Origin: Flavobacterium commune
Lineage (GTDB): Bacteria; Bacteroidota; Bacteroidia; Flavobacteriales; Flavobacteriaceae
Direction: 5' to 3'
DNA length: 64,000 nucleotides
NCBI RefSeq assembly: GCF_001857965.1
Contig: NZ_CP017774.1
Coordinates: 3,472,001-3,536,000 of the forward strand
How positions within the stretch are numbered: position 1 is the stretch's first letter; the number at the start of each line of letters is the position of its first letter. The position numbers and the translations under genes are program-made. The notes below the pieces were generated by a model, which saw nothing but the letters and a program-made list of their open reading frames with translations, was not told the DNA's origin and did no database searches. Below, one piece after another: positions 18,563 through 26,132 of the stretch.

Positions 18563-18687
18563 AAAAAGTGCTGCCAAATTATTAATTTTGTTTAAAAAGT
18601 AAATAATTTGTGTTGAAGCTAACAAAATGGGTAGAATATCCATCTTTTTTTTGGTAAGAAAACTGTTTAGATTAATTTCGAAAATCT

Positions 18688-18695
18688 TACTTTTG
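18688..18695 (+). promoter_or_regulatory. Promoter -7 box for sucD
   Basis: TACTTTTG matches TAnnTTTG 35 bp before the sucD start. No convincing TTG is found at the expected upstream spacing. Confidence 0.5.
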
Positions 18696-18730
18696 CATAA
18701 CAAATTTAAAAATCACAAAAAATATATATC

Positions 18731-19615
18731 ATGAGTGTTTTAGTTAATAAAGATTCCAAAATAATCGTTCAAGGATTTACAGGTAGCGAAGGTACTTTCC
18801 ACGCTTCTCAAATGATTGAATACGGTACAAACGTTGTAGGTGGTGTAACTCCAGGAAAAGGGGGAACAACTCACTTAGACCTTCCTGTTTTTAACACTGT
18901 TAAAGATGCAGTTGAGCAAGCAGGTGCTGATACTTCTATTATTTTTGTACCACCAGCTTTTGCTGCTGATGCAATTATGGAAGCTGCTGATGCCGGAATT
19001 AAAGTAATCATTGCAATTACAGAAGGAATTCCTGTTGCTGACATGATTTATGCAAACGACTACGTTAAAGCAAGAAACAGCAGATTAATTGGGCCTAACT
19101 GTCCAGGTGTTATCACTCCAGGTGAAGCTAAAGTTGGTATCATGCCAGGTTTCGTTTTCAAAAAAGGAACTGTAGGTATTGTTTCTAAATCAGGAACTTT
19201 AACTTATGAGGCTGCTGACCAGGTTGTAAAACAAGGTTTAGGAATCACTACTGCTATCGGAATTGGTGGAGACCCAATCATTGGAACAACTACTAAAGAA
19301 GCAGTTGAATTATTAATGAACGATCCTGAAACAGAAGCAATCATCATGATTGGCGAAATCGGTGGTCAATTAGAAGCTGATGCTGCTAAATGGATTAAAG
19401 CTGATGGTAACCGTAAGCCTGTAATTGGTTTCATCGCTGGAGAAACTGCTCCTGCTGGTAGAACTATGGGACATGCCGGTGCTATTGTTGGGGGTTCTGA
19501 CGATACTGCTGCTGCTAAAAAACAAATTATGAGAGACAACGGAATTTATGTTGTTGATTCACCAGCTGAAATTGGTAAAAAAGTTAAAGAAGTATTAGTT
19601 ACAGCAACAGTTTAA
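18731..19615 (+). CDS. sucD: Succinate-CoA ligase alpha subunit
   Basis: TCA-cycle enzyme subunit converting succinyl-CoA to succinate with NDP phosphorylation. The 294 residues include the CoA-binding Rossmann part ([15 protein letters not shown]), [20 protein letters not shown], and the active-site histidine loop [13 protein letters not shown]. The beta subunit gene (sucC) is not adjacent, as is usual in flavobacteria. A strong intrinsic terminator follows 28 bp after the stop. Confidence 0.97.
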   Translation: MSVLVNKDSKIIVQGFTGSEGTFHASQMIEYGTNVVGGVTPGKGGTTHLDLPVFNTVKDAVEQAGADTSIIFVPPAFAADAIMEAADAGIKVIIAITEGIPVADMIYANDYVKARNSRLIGPNCPGVITPGEAKVGIMPGFVFKKGTVGIVSKSGTLTYEAADQVVKQGLGITTAIGIGGDPIIGTTTKEAVELLMNDPETEAIIMIGEIGGQLEADAAKWIKADGNRKPVIGFIAGETAPAGRTMGHAGAIVGGSDDTAAAKKQIMRDNGIYVVDSPAEIGKKVKEVLVTATV

Positions 19616-19643
19616 TTATTTCTAAATTAAATTTTAAATAAAT

Positions 19644-19670
19644 TAAGCCTCACATTTGTGGGGCTTTTTT
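19644..19670 (+). terminator. Intrinsic terminator after sucD
   Basis: AAGCCTCAC and GTGGGGCTT form a stem (one wobble) with a short ATTT loop, followed by a run of T. Confidence 0.9.
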
Positions 19671-19801
19671 AGTATAAAACAGAATTAAAGGAATACATTT
19701 GCACTCGATTAAAATCAAAGCTCTGATTTAATCTAAAAGTAAATTAAAAATAAATAATTGATTTCATGTTTTTTTCTGAAATCAATTCAAAAGGAAATAC
19801 T

Positions 19802-20224
19802 ATGTATAAGGAATTAGAAGGATTCAAAGTTAAAAATCAATTTTCATTAACAATAGAAGATAGCTTAGAAGAAGTTTGTAATGCTACTGAGGGTTCAGGT
19901 GTGTTTTTAGTTTATGATGTTGCCGATGAAAAAGAATTAATCATGGTAGGTTCTACAGGAACGGTACAAAATGATGGTACTTTGAAGACTAAAAATGGCG
20001 GACTGTATGATAAAATTGTAAACGGTCACCAATTTGCAAAAACAGGAAGAAAATATTCTTGGCCTGCACAAATGAAAAAAGAAGAAATTAGCCGTTTAGA
20101 AGTAGTTTGGTATGAAACATTTAACGATGATACTAAAGTGATTCCTACTTTTGTCGAAGCTCAGATTTTGCAAAACTTTTTAAGTGAAAATGCAAAATTG
20201 CCAAGATGGAATGTAGCTTTCTAA
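19802..20224 (+). CDS. Small protein with degenerate GIY-YIG-like fold (uncertain)
   Basis: A 140-residue protein read from the ATG at 19802 (MYKELEGF), which follows an AAAGGAAA stretch; a start at 19766 would add 12 residues. A GIY-YIG pattern can be traced: GVFLVYD in the GIY position, IMVGSTG in the YIG position, a charged middle, and late PTFVEAQIL with the possible catalytic Glu, ending LPRWN. The Tyr residues of both signature triplets are replaced, so nuclease activity is doubtful. It is flanked by terminators on both sides, so it is monocistronic; a possible -7 box TACATTTG is at 19694-19701. Function unknown. Confidence 0.6.
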   Translation: MYKELEGFKVKNQFSLTIEDSLEEVCNATEGSGVFLVYDVADEKELIMVGSTGTVQNDGTLKTKNGGLYDKIVNGHQFAKTGRKYSWPAQMKKEEISRLEVVWYETFNDDTKVIPTFVEAQILQNFLSENAKLPRWNVAF

Positions 20225-20255
20225 TTCATTTTCAGTGAAATAAAATATTATTATT

Positions 20256-20284
20256 AAAAGCTTTACTTCGGTAAGGCTTTTTTT
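20256..20284 (+). terminator. Intrinsic terminator after the GIY-YIG-like gene
   Basis: AAAGCTTTAC and GTAAGGCTTT form a stem closed by a TTCG tetraloop and followed by a T run. Confidence 0.9.
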
Positions 20285-20317
20285 ATAGCATAAATTTTAT
20301 AAAACAGCTAAATCGTT

Positions 20318-20325
20318 TATATTTG
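20318..20325 (+). promoter_or_regulatory. Promoter -7 box for fabG
   Basis: TATATTTG lies 35 bp before the fabG start and directly after the upstream terminator, marking the start of a new transcription unit. Confidence 0.6.
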
Positions 20326-20360
20326 TACCTCAATTTAGAAAATAAACTTATTATCATAAT

Positions 20361-21107
20361 ATGAAATTACTCGAAGGAAAAGTAGCTATTATTACAGGCG
20401 CAAGTCGCGGAATTGGAAGAGGGATTGCTGAAGTTTTTGCAAAAAACGGTGCCGATGTTGCTTTTACATACAGCTCATCTGCTGAATCAGCTCAGGTATT
20501 GGAAAATGAATTGAACGCATTAGGTATTAAAGCTAAAGGTTATAAATCCAATGCTGCCGATTTTAATGAAGCACAAACTTTAGTAGATACTATTTTAGCT
20601 GATTTTGGTACAGTTGATATCCTTATCAATAATGCCGGAATTACAAAAGACAATCTGTTAATGCGTATGTCAGAGGCTGATTTTGATCAGGTAATTGATG
20701 TGAATTTGAAATCGGTTTTTAATATGACTAAAGCCATTCAAAAAACATTCTTGAAAAAACGTGCAGGTTCAATCATCAATATTAGTTCAGTTGTAGGGGT
20801 TTCCGGAAATGCAGGACAAACTAATTATGCGGCTTCTAAGGCTGGTGCTATTGGGTTTACAAAATCAGTAGCTTTAGAATTAGGTTCTCGTAATATCCGT
20901 TGCAATGCTATTGCTCCAGGATTTATTGAAACTGAAATGACTGCTAAATTAAGCGAAGATGTTGTAAAAGGATGGAGAGAAGGAATTCCATTGAAACGTG
21001 GTGGAACTACTGAAGATGTTGCAAATGCTTGTTTATTCTTAGCTTCAGATATGAGTGCTTATGTTACAGGACAAGTATTGAATGTTTGCGGAGGAATGCT
21101 TACTTAA
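20361..21107 (+). CDS. fabG: 3-oxoacyl-ACP reductase FabG
   Basis: NADPH-dependent reduction of 3-oxoacyl-ACP in fatty acid synthesis. The 248-residue short-chain dehydrogenase has the cofactor motif TGASRGIGRGIAE near residue 12, NNAGITKDNLLMRM, the catalytic Ser in INISSVVG and the YAASK catalytic pair (about residue 152). The PGFIETEMTAKL loop and C-terminal YVTGQVLNVCGGM fit FabG closely. The following VWA-like gene is 72 bp downstream across a hairpin repeat. Confidence 0.93.
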   Translation: MKLLEGKVAIITGASRGIGRGIAEVFAKNGADVAFTYSSSAESAQVLENELNALGIKAKGYKSNAADFNEAQTLVDTILADFGTVDILINNAGITKDNLLMRMSEADFDQVIDVNLKSVFNMTKAIQKTFLKKRAGSIINISSVVGVSGNAGQTNYAASKAGAIGFTKSVALELGSRNIRCNAIAPGFIETEMTAKLSEDVVKGWREGIPLKRGGTTEDVANACLFLASDMSAYVTGQVLNVCGGMLT

Positions 21108-21122
21108 TCAGTTTGTTGTTAA

Positions 21123-21153
21123 TAGTTTGTTGTTTTTTTGAAACCACAAACTA
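21123..21153. repeat. Hairpin-forming intergenic repeat, fabG-VWA gap
   Basis: TAGTTTGT (21123-21130) pairs perfectly with ACAAACTA (21146-21153). More copies of the same words (TTTGTTGTTAATAG and TATAAACTATAAACCATAAAC) extend on either side. Confidence 0.7.
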
Positions 21154-21179
21154 TAAACTATAAACCATAAACTAAAAAT

Positions 21180-23207
21180 ATGACAACAAACACCATTCTA
21201 TTAGTATTGCTTTCATTATTAATAGCAGCTGGGTTGTCTTATTTTCAATATTATTACAAAGCCAAGAGTCAATTAAAAGTTAATTTACTCTTGGCTTTTT
21301 TGCGTTTTTTAAGCATTTTCGGGATATTATTATTGCTGGTAAATCCAATAATTACAACCAATAATACAGAAATGATTAAGCCTCCGCTTGCTGTGGTGGT
21401 TGATAATTCCGGTTCCATATTTTTTTTAAAAGCTGAAAAAACAGCTTCTGAATTGTATTTGAAGCTAAAAAACAATAAAGCATTGAATGAAAAATTCAAC
21501 ATTCAATCCTATCAATTTGATTCGGAGTTTTCTCTTTTAGAAAAATTAAATTTTAAAGGAACTCAAACCAATCTGGACGTAGCGGCTAAAGATTTAAAGG
21601 CAATCAACAGAAATAGCCTGTTTCCTACGGTACTAATTAGTGATGGAAACCAAACTTCAGGTAATGATTATGTATATAGTTTTGATGCTTCCAATAAAGT
21701 TTATCCCATAGTTTTAGGAGATACAACCAGGGTTTTAGATTTAAAAATCAATCAGCTGAATGTCAATAAATACGCTTTTTTTAAGAATAAATTTCCTGTA
21801 GAAGTGTTTTTACAATATTCAGGCACAAAAAATATAACTGCTGATTTTCAGATTTCGCAGGGAAATTCAGTTTTGAGCAAGCAGAAAGTTTCTTTTTCTG
21901 CTACTAAAAATACAGCTGTTATTTCTCTTTTGCTATCAGCAAATAAAATAGGAACGCAGTTGTATAAGGCGAGTTTGGTTTCGAATGAAAAAGAAAAAAA
22001 CAGCTATAACAACAATAAAAATTTTGCTGTAGAAATTATAGATCAAAAGACCAATGTTGCCATAATTTCGTCAATAAACCATCCTGATATAGCTGCTTTA
22101 AAACGGGCAATTGAATCTAATGCACAACGTAAAGCAACTATAGTTAATCCGAAACAAATCAATGGATTAAACAATTATAATGTTTTGGTTTTTTACCAAC
22201 CTACAACGGAATTTAAAACTGTTTTTGATGCCAATAAATCAGCCCGAGTTAATGCTTTTTTTATTACCGGAACACATACTGATTTTGGATTTTTAAATCA
22301 GCAGCAAAATAATTTAGAATTTAAAATGACTTCTCAAAAAGAAGATTATTTGGCTGAATATAAATCGCAATTCAATCTTTTTGCTATTGATAATATTGGT
22401 TTCGAAAATTTTCCTCCTTTGCAAAATCCGTATGGAAAAATCAAAGTAAACGGAAACACTACTGTTTTACTTTCTTCAAAAATCAGAAATATTGACACTC
22501 AGGCACCATTGCTTGCTTTTAATGAAAATCAAGGAAATCGGTCTGCTTTTCTCTTGGGAGAAAACAGTTGGAAATGGCGTTTAGAAAGTCATATTACAAA
22601 TGAATCTTTTGAAAAATATGATGTTTTTATTGATAAAATCATTCAGTTTTTGGCAACAAACAATGCTAAAAAATCTTTGGTTGTCAATCACGAAAGTTTT
22701 TACAATTCAGGTGATGCTATCGAAATCACAGCTCAATATTTCAATAAGAATTATGAATTTGACGAAAAAGCACATTTAACTATTAAGCTGATTAATTCCA
22801 AAACGAAGCAAACTAAAAATTACGATTTATTGAAAGGAAACAATGCCTACAAGGTAAATCTGGATGGATTAGCTGCCGGGAATTATCAGTTTACGGTGAA
22901 AGAATTAAATTCAAATGCTTCGTATTCGGGTCGTTTTGAAATTCTAGATTTTGATATCGAAAAGCAATTTGTAAATCCTGATTTAGACAGACTGAATCAA
23001 TTAGCCTCATCAACAAAGGGAAAAGTTTATTATCCGAATCAAATAGATGCTTTGATCCAATCGCTTTTAGCTGATGAGAATTATAAAACCATTGAAAAAA
23101 GCAACATAAAACGTTCTCCTTTGATTGATTGGAAATGGCTGTTGGTATTCATTTGTGGCTTTTTTGCAATCGAATGGTTTGTTCGAAAATACAACGGTTT
23201 GTTGTAA
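21180..23207 (+). CDS. Membrane-anchored VWA-like protein
   Basis: A 675-residue protein with two N-terminal membrane helices (about residues 5-22 and 36-56), then a von Willebrand A-like domain whose MIDAS-type DNSGS follows AVVV near residue 76, a long region of predicted beta-rich extracytoplasmic domains, and a final membrane helix (WKWLLVFICGFFAIEWFV) before a short tail. The layout resembles flavobacterial BatA/BatB-like or CARDB-like membrane proteins of unknown role. No AAA ATPase partner is nearby. Likely inner-membrane with a periplasmic body. Function not established. Confidence 0.75.
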   Translation: MTTNTILLVLLSLLIAAGLSYFQYYYKAKSQLKVNLLLAFLRFLSIFGILLLLVNPIITTNNTEMIKPPLAVVVDNSGSIFFLKAEKTASELYLKLKNNKALNEKFNIQSYQFDSEFSLLEKLNFKGTQTNLDVAAKDLKAINRNSLFPTVLISDGNQTSGNDYVYSFDASNKVYPIVLGDTTRVLDLKINQLNVNKYAFFKNKFPVEVFLQYSGTKNITADFQISQGNSVLSKQKVSFSATKNTAVISLLLSANKIGTQLYKASLVSNEKEKNSYNNNKNFAVEIIDQKTNVAIISSINHPDIAALKRAIESNAQRKATIVNPKQINGLNNYNVLVFYQPTTEFKTVFDANKSARVNAFFITGTHTDFGFLNQQQNNLEFKMTSQKEDYLAEYKSQFNLFAIDNIGFENFPPLQNPYGKIKVNGNTTVLLSSKIRNIDTQAPLLAFNENQGNRSAFLLGENSWKWRLESHITNESFEKYDVFIDKIIQFLATNNAKKSLVVNHESFYNSGDAIEITAQYFNKNYEFDEKAHLTIKLINSKTKQTKNYDLLKGNNAYKVNLDGLAAGNYQFTVKELNSNASYSGRFEILDFDIEKQFVNPDLDRLNQLASSTKGKVYYPNQIDALIQSLLADENYKTIEKSNIKRSPLIDWKWLLVFICGFFAIEWFVRKYNGLL

Positions 23208-23238
23208 GCAATTTTAAATTTTAATAAAAAGATTTCTC

Positions 23239-24210
23239 TTGAAAAAACAATCCAAAATTCTCCCTGAACACGGAATCTTCAATTTAGAAAAACATACCAG
23301 AACACAGCAGGTGATTTTTGTGGGTTTGCTATTGGTTTGTTTGACAGGGATGATTACTCCGCCTATTGCATTATTATTAGGTTTGCTTGTTGCTAATCTT
23401 TCGGGGCATCCCTGGTTGCATTTAAACCATAAAATCATTCGGGTTTTACTTCAGGTTTCGGTTGTAGGACTGGGTTTTGGAATGAATGTTACTAATGCTT
23501 TATTATCGAGTAAAGAAAGTTTCATACTCACGGTTGCCACAATATTTAGTACTGTTTTTCTGGGAAGTGTTTTAGGAAAATGGCTTAATACTGATAAAAA
23601 AACTTCTCATTTAATTTCCTGCGGAACTGCCATTTGTGGTGGAAGTGCTATAGCTGCAATTACTCCGGTTATTCAATCGGATGAAAAACAGACTTCGGTA
23701 GCATTAGGAGTGATTTTTATTTTAAATTCTATTGCCTTGTTTTTGTTTCCAACTATTGGTCATTGGTTAAGTTTATCTCAGGAAGATTTTGGATTGTGGT
23801 GTGCCTTAGCGATTCATGATACCAGTTCGGTTGTGGGAGCAGCTAACAAGTATGGTGCCGAAGCCTTAGCTATTGCTACAACTGTAAAATTAGCACGTGC
23901 TTTATGGATAATTCCAATTGTATTGTTAACGAGCTTCTTGTTTAAAAACAAAGCAAGCAGAATAAAAATTCCTTATTTCATTGGATTTTTTATTCTGGCG
24001 ATGATTGCAAATACTTATATTTCTCAAGTAGCAATTGCGACTCCTTATATCGTTGCTGTTGCTAAAATTGGATTAACAGTTACCTTGTTTTTTATTGGTT
24101 CAGGACTTAGTAGTTCGGTATTACTTGCTGTTGGAATAAAACCATTGATACAAGGAATTTTGTTATGGGGATTTATTGCTACAATGGCTTTATTGGCAAT
24201 TTTGATTTGA
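23239..24210 (+). CDS. YeiH-family (UPF0324) putative anion/sulfate exporter
   Basis: A 323-residue polytopic membrane protein with about ten hydrophobic helices. Recognisable family segments are VVGLGFGMNVTNAL, SCGTAICGGSAIAAITPVI and ALAIHDTSSVVGAANKYG, ending FFIGSGLSSSVLLAVGIKPLIQG. The family is annotated as putative sulfate or other anion exporters; substrate evidence is limited. The start is a TTG at 23239; no ATG fits the conserved N-terminus better. It follows the VWA-like gene by 31 bp and may be co-transcribed. Confidence 0.88.
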   Translation: MKKQSKILPEHGIFNLEKHTRTQQVIFVGLLLVCLTGMITPPIALLLGLLVANLSGHPWLHLNHKIIRVLLQVSVVGLGFGMNVTNALLSSKESFILTVATIFSTVFLGSVLGKWLNTDKKTSHLISCGTAICGGSAIAAITPVIQSDEKQTSVALGVIFILNSIALFLFPTIGHWLSLSQEDFGLWCALAIHDTSSVVGAANKYGAEALAIATTVKLARALWIIPIVLLTSFLFKNKASRIKIPYFIGFFILAMIANTYISQVAIATPYIVAVAKIGLTVTLFFIGSGLSSSVLLAVGIKPLIQGILLWGFIATMALLAILI

Positions 24211-24249
24211 TTTTTTTAAAAAATTTCAAAAACTGGAATATTCTAATTC

Positions 24250-24301
24250 TTTTTATAAAGAGTTGTACTCCTGGTAAAATTGGATAATCTCTTTATAAAA
24301 A
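24250..24301. repeat. Long AU-rich inverted repeat downstream of yeiH
   Basis: TTTTTATAAAGAG (24250-24262) is a perfect 13-bp complement of CTCTTTATAAAAA (24289-24301) with a 26-nt loop. It could terminate yeiH transcription weakly or protect mRNA ends. Confidence 0.65.
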
Positions 24302-24348
24302 CATAAAATAGGATTCATAATAGTAGAAAATTGGTTTTAGGTTTTATT

Positions 24349-24365
24349 CTTAAGTTTAGCTTAAG
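24349..24365 (+). promoter_or_regulatory. PmrA-box-like direct repeat, site 1
   Basis: CTTAAG (24349-24354), a 5-bp spacer, then CTTAAG (24360-24365): an 11-bp-period direct repeat 91 bp before the thioredoxin-like gene. The same arrangement occurs at two other promoters in the next 7.5 kb. It matches the published PmrA consensus YTTAAK-N5-YTTAAK. Proposed binding site for the response regulator encoded at 27589-28251. Confidence 0.7.
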
Positions 24366-24456
24366 AAAGATATAAACATGTAATATTCTTTTTGAATTTT
24401 AGTTTCTTTGATTAAACTTAATGTTGTTTGTTGAATAAAGTTTAAAAAAGGATTTC

Positions 24457-24894
24457 ATGAAAAATACACTATTACTATTGTTGGTTTTAACTGGATTTTT
24501 TGGGTATTCTCAAGATTGGAAAAGTAATTTTGATGAAGCTAAAAAAGAAGCTGTAAATGAAAATAAAAACATTCTTCTTGTATTTTCTGGCTCAGATTGG
24601 TGTGCACCTTGCATCAAATTAGATAATGTAGTTTGGAAATCGGAGGTATTCAAATCGGAATCCGAAAAAAACTGGGTGATTTATAAAGCTGATTTTCCTA
24701 AAAAGAAAGCCAATCAGTTGTCAGTCGAACAAACAGAATCGAATAATAAATTGGCGGAAAAATACAATCGAAATGGTAGTTTTCCCTTGGTGATCCTTTT
24801 GGATAAAACAGGAAAAGTGATTGGAATGACTGGTTTCAAAAACATTTCAGCAATAGATTATATACAGTTAATTCATTCATTGGAGAAAAAATGA
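24457..24894 (+). CDS. Exported thioredoxin-like protein
   Basis: A 145-residue protein with a signal peptide ending at about residue 19 (FFGYSQ). A thioredoxin fold carries the active site SDWCAPCIKLD (Cys about residues 49 and 52) and the cis-proline loop NGSFPLVILLDKTGKVIG. It belongs to the thioredoxin-7/DUF255-like group acting in the periplasm. It is the first gene of a run that includes apbE, DUF4266, DUF3570 and a two-component pair; its stop overlaps the apbE start by 4 bp. Its likely task is thiol-disulfide handling for the cysteine-containing partners, which is inference. Confidence 0.88.
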   Translation: MKNTLLLLLVLTGFFGYSQDWKSNFDEAKKEAVNENKNILLVFSGSDWCAPCIKLDNVVWKSEVFKSESEKNWVIYKADFPKKKANQLSVEQTESNNKLAEKYNRNGSFPLVILLDKTGKVIGMTGFKNISAIDYIQLIHSLEKK

Positions 24895-25874
24895 AAAATA
24901 TAGCTTACTTCCTTTTTTTACTTGCGACTTATAGTTCTTTTGGACAAATCACGCACAAGAGAAAACTATCAATGTTAGGTAGTCCATTAGAAATAACTGT
25001 TGTTGCACAAGACACTATTCAAGGAAATCAATATATCGATATGGCAATAGCTGAAGTAAAACGCATCGAAAATTTAATTTCCGATTGGATTCCGAGTTCG
25101 CAAATATCGAAAGTCAATCAAAATGCCGGAATCAAAGCCATTAAAGTAGATAAAGAAGTATTTGATCTAGTGGGTAGAGCTATCAAAGTATCCCAAATTA
25201 CTTCTGGAGCATTTGATATTTCCTATGCTTCAATGGATAAAATTTGGAAATTTGATGGTAGTATGAAAGCCATGCCAACGGAAGAAGCCATCAAGAAATC
25301 GGTTTCTAAAATTGGATATAAAAACATTATTCTTGATTCAAACGAGCAAACTATTTTCCTTAAAATCGGAGGAATGAAATTAGGACTTGGTGGCATTGGT
25401 CAAGGTTATATTGCTGACAAAGTGAAAGAATTACTCCAAACTAAAGGCTGTGTTTCAGGTATTGTTAATGTTTCAGGCGATATTAATACTTGGGGTAAAC
25501 AAGTTGATGGAAAATCTTGGACAGTTGCTATTGTAAACCCCATGAATAAAAATAAAATTTTTGCCACTTTCCCATTAGAAAACAGTGCTGTAGAAACTTC
25601 TGGTAGCTATGAAAAATTTGTTTTTTTTAATGGTATCCGCTATTCTCATATCATCGATCCACGAACGGGATATCCGGCTCAAGGCATTGTGAGTGTTTCG
25701 GTTTTTGCCAAACAAACCGAAATTGCTGATGCTTTAGCTACAGGAATTTTTGTTCTTGGAGTAGAAGTAGGCTTGGATTTAGTCAATCAAATGAAAGGGA
25801 TTCAGTGTATTATTGTGGATGATAAAGGTAAAATTCATACATCAAAAGGAATAGACATCAAAAAATTTGAATAA
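24891..25874 (+). CDS. apbE: FAD:protein FMN transferase (ApbE)
   Basis: Attaches FMN covalently to Thr/Ser of extracytoplasmic proteins. The 327-residue protein has a signal peptide (ends about residue 18, SSFGQ). ApbE landmarks are MLGSPLEITV, the FAD/metal-binding LGLGGIGQGYIADKV, NVSGDINTWG, ETSGSYEKF and YSHIIDPRTGYPA, then the metal-site region EIADALATGIFVLG. The set looks complete and active. It overlaps the thioredoxin-like gene and is followed after 1 bp by the DUF4266 lipoprotein gene. The substrate is not labelled by a standard FMN-binding domain in the operon; see the SGASKS motif in the DUF3570 protein. Confidence 0.94.
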   Translation: MKNIAYFLFLLATYSSFGQITHKRKLSMLGSPLEITVVAQDTIQGNQYIDMAIAEVKRIENLISDWIPSSQISKVNQNAGIKAIKVDKEVFDLVGRAIKVSQITSGAFDISYASMDKIWKFDGSMKAMPTEEAIKKSVSKIGYKNIILDSNEQTIFLKIGGMKLGLGGIGQGYIADKVKELLQTKGCVSGIVNVSGDINTWGKQVDGKSWTVAIVNPMNKNKIFATFPLENSAVETSGSYEKFVFFNGIRYSHIIDPRTGYPAQGIVSVSVFAKQTEIADALATGIFVLGVEVGLDLVNQMKGIQCIIVDDKGKIHTSKGIDIKKFE

Positions 25875-25875
25875 G

Positions 25876-26088
25876 ATGATACAGAAAATAATTTTAGTGT
25901 TATTGATTGTAGTTGTTTTTCAATCGTGTAACACAGTAAGAGAGTATGAAAAAGTATCCATCAATGATCCCGACATGAAACTTTCTGCTCGAACATCGGA
26001 ACGTTATGAAACTGCTTTTCAGGTTTATAGAGAAGCTGCAGCTGGAGCCAATGGAGGAAAATCGGGTGGAGGTTGTGGTTGCAACTAA
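25876..26088 (+). CDS. DUF4266 lipoprotein
   Basis: A 70-residue lipoprotein read from the ATG at 25876; an upstream TTG at 25867 is less likely. The lipobox is VVVFQSC (Cys about 16). The mature part has the DUF4266 pattern REYEKVSINDPDM, RYETAFQVYREAAAGANGG and a Cys-rich end GGGCGCN. The terminal C-G-C could be a metal ligand or a target of the neighbouring thioredoxin. Family function is unknown; I recall it next to DUF3570 and apbE in other bacteria. Confidence 0.88.
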   Translation: MIQKIILVLLIVVVFQSCNTVREYEKVSINDPDMKLSARTSERYETAFQVYREAAAGANGGKSGGGCGCN

Positions 26089-26132
26089 ATTTCTATCTCC
26101 AGTGGATGGAGTATTATTTTATAATATGTAAG

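Noticed and set aside
26073..26132. Longer DUF3570 start
   Set aside because: It overlaps the DUF4266 gene and destroys the clear signal peptide beginning at 26133.
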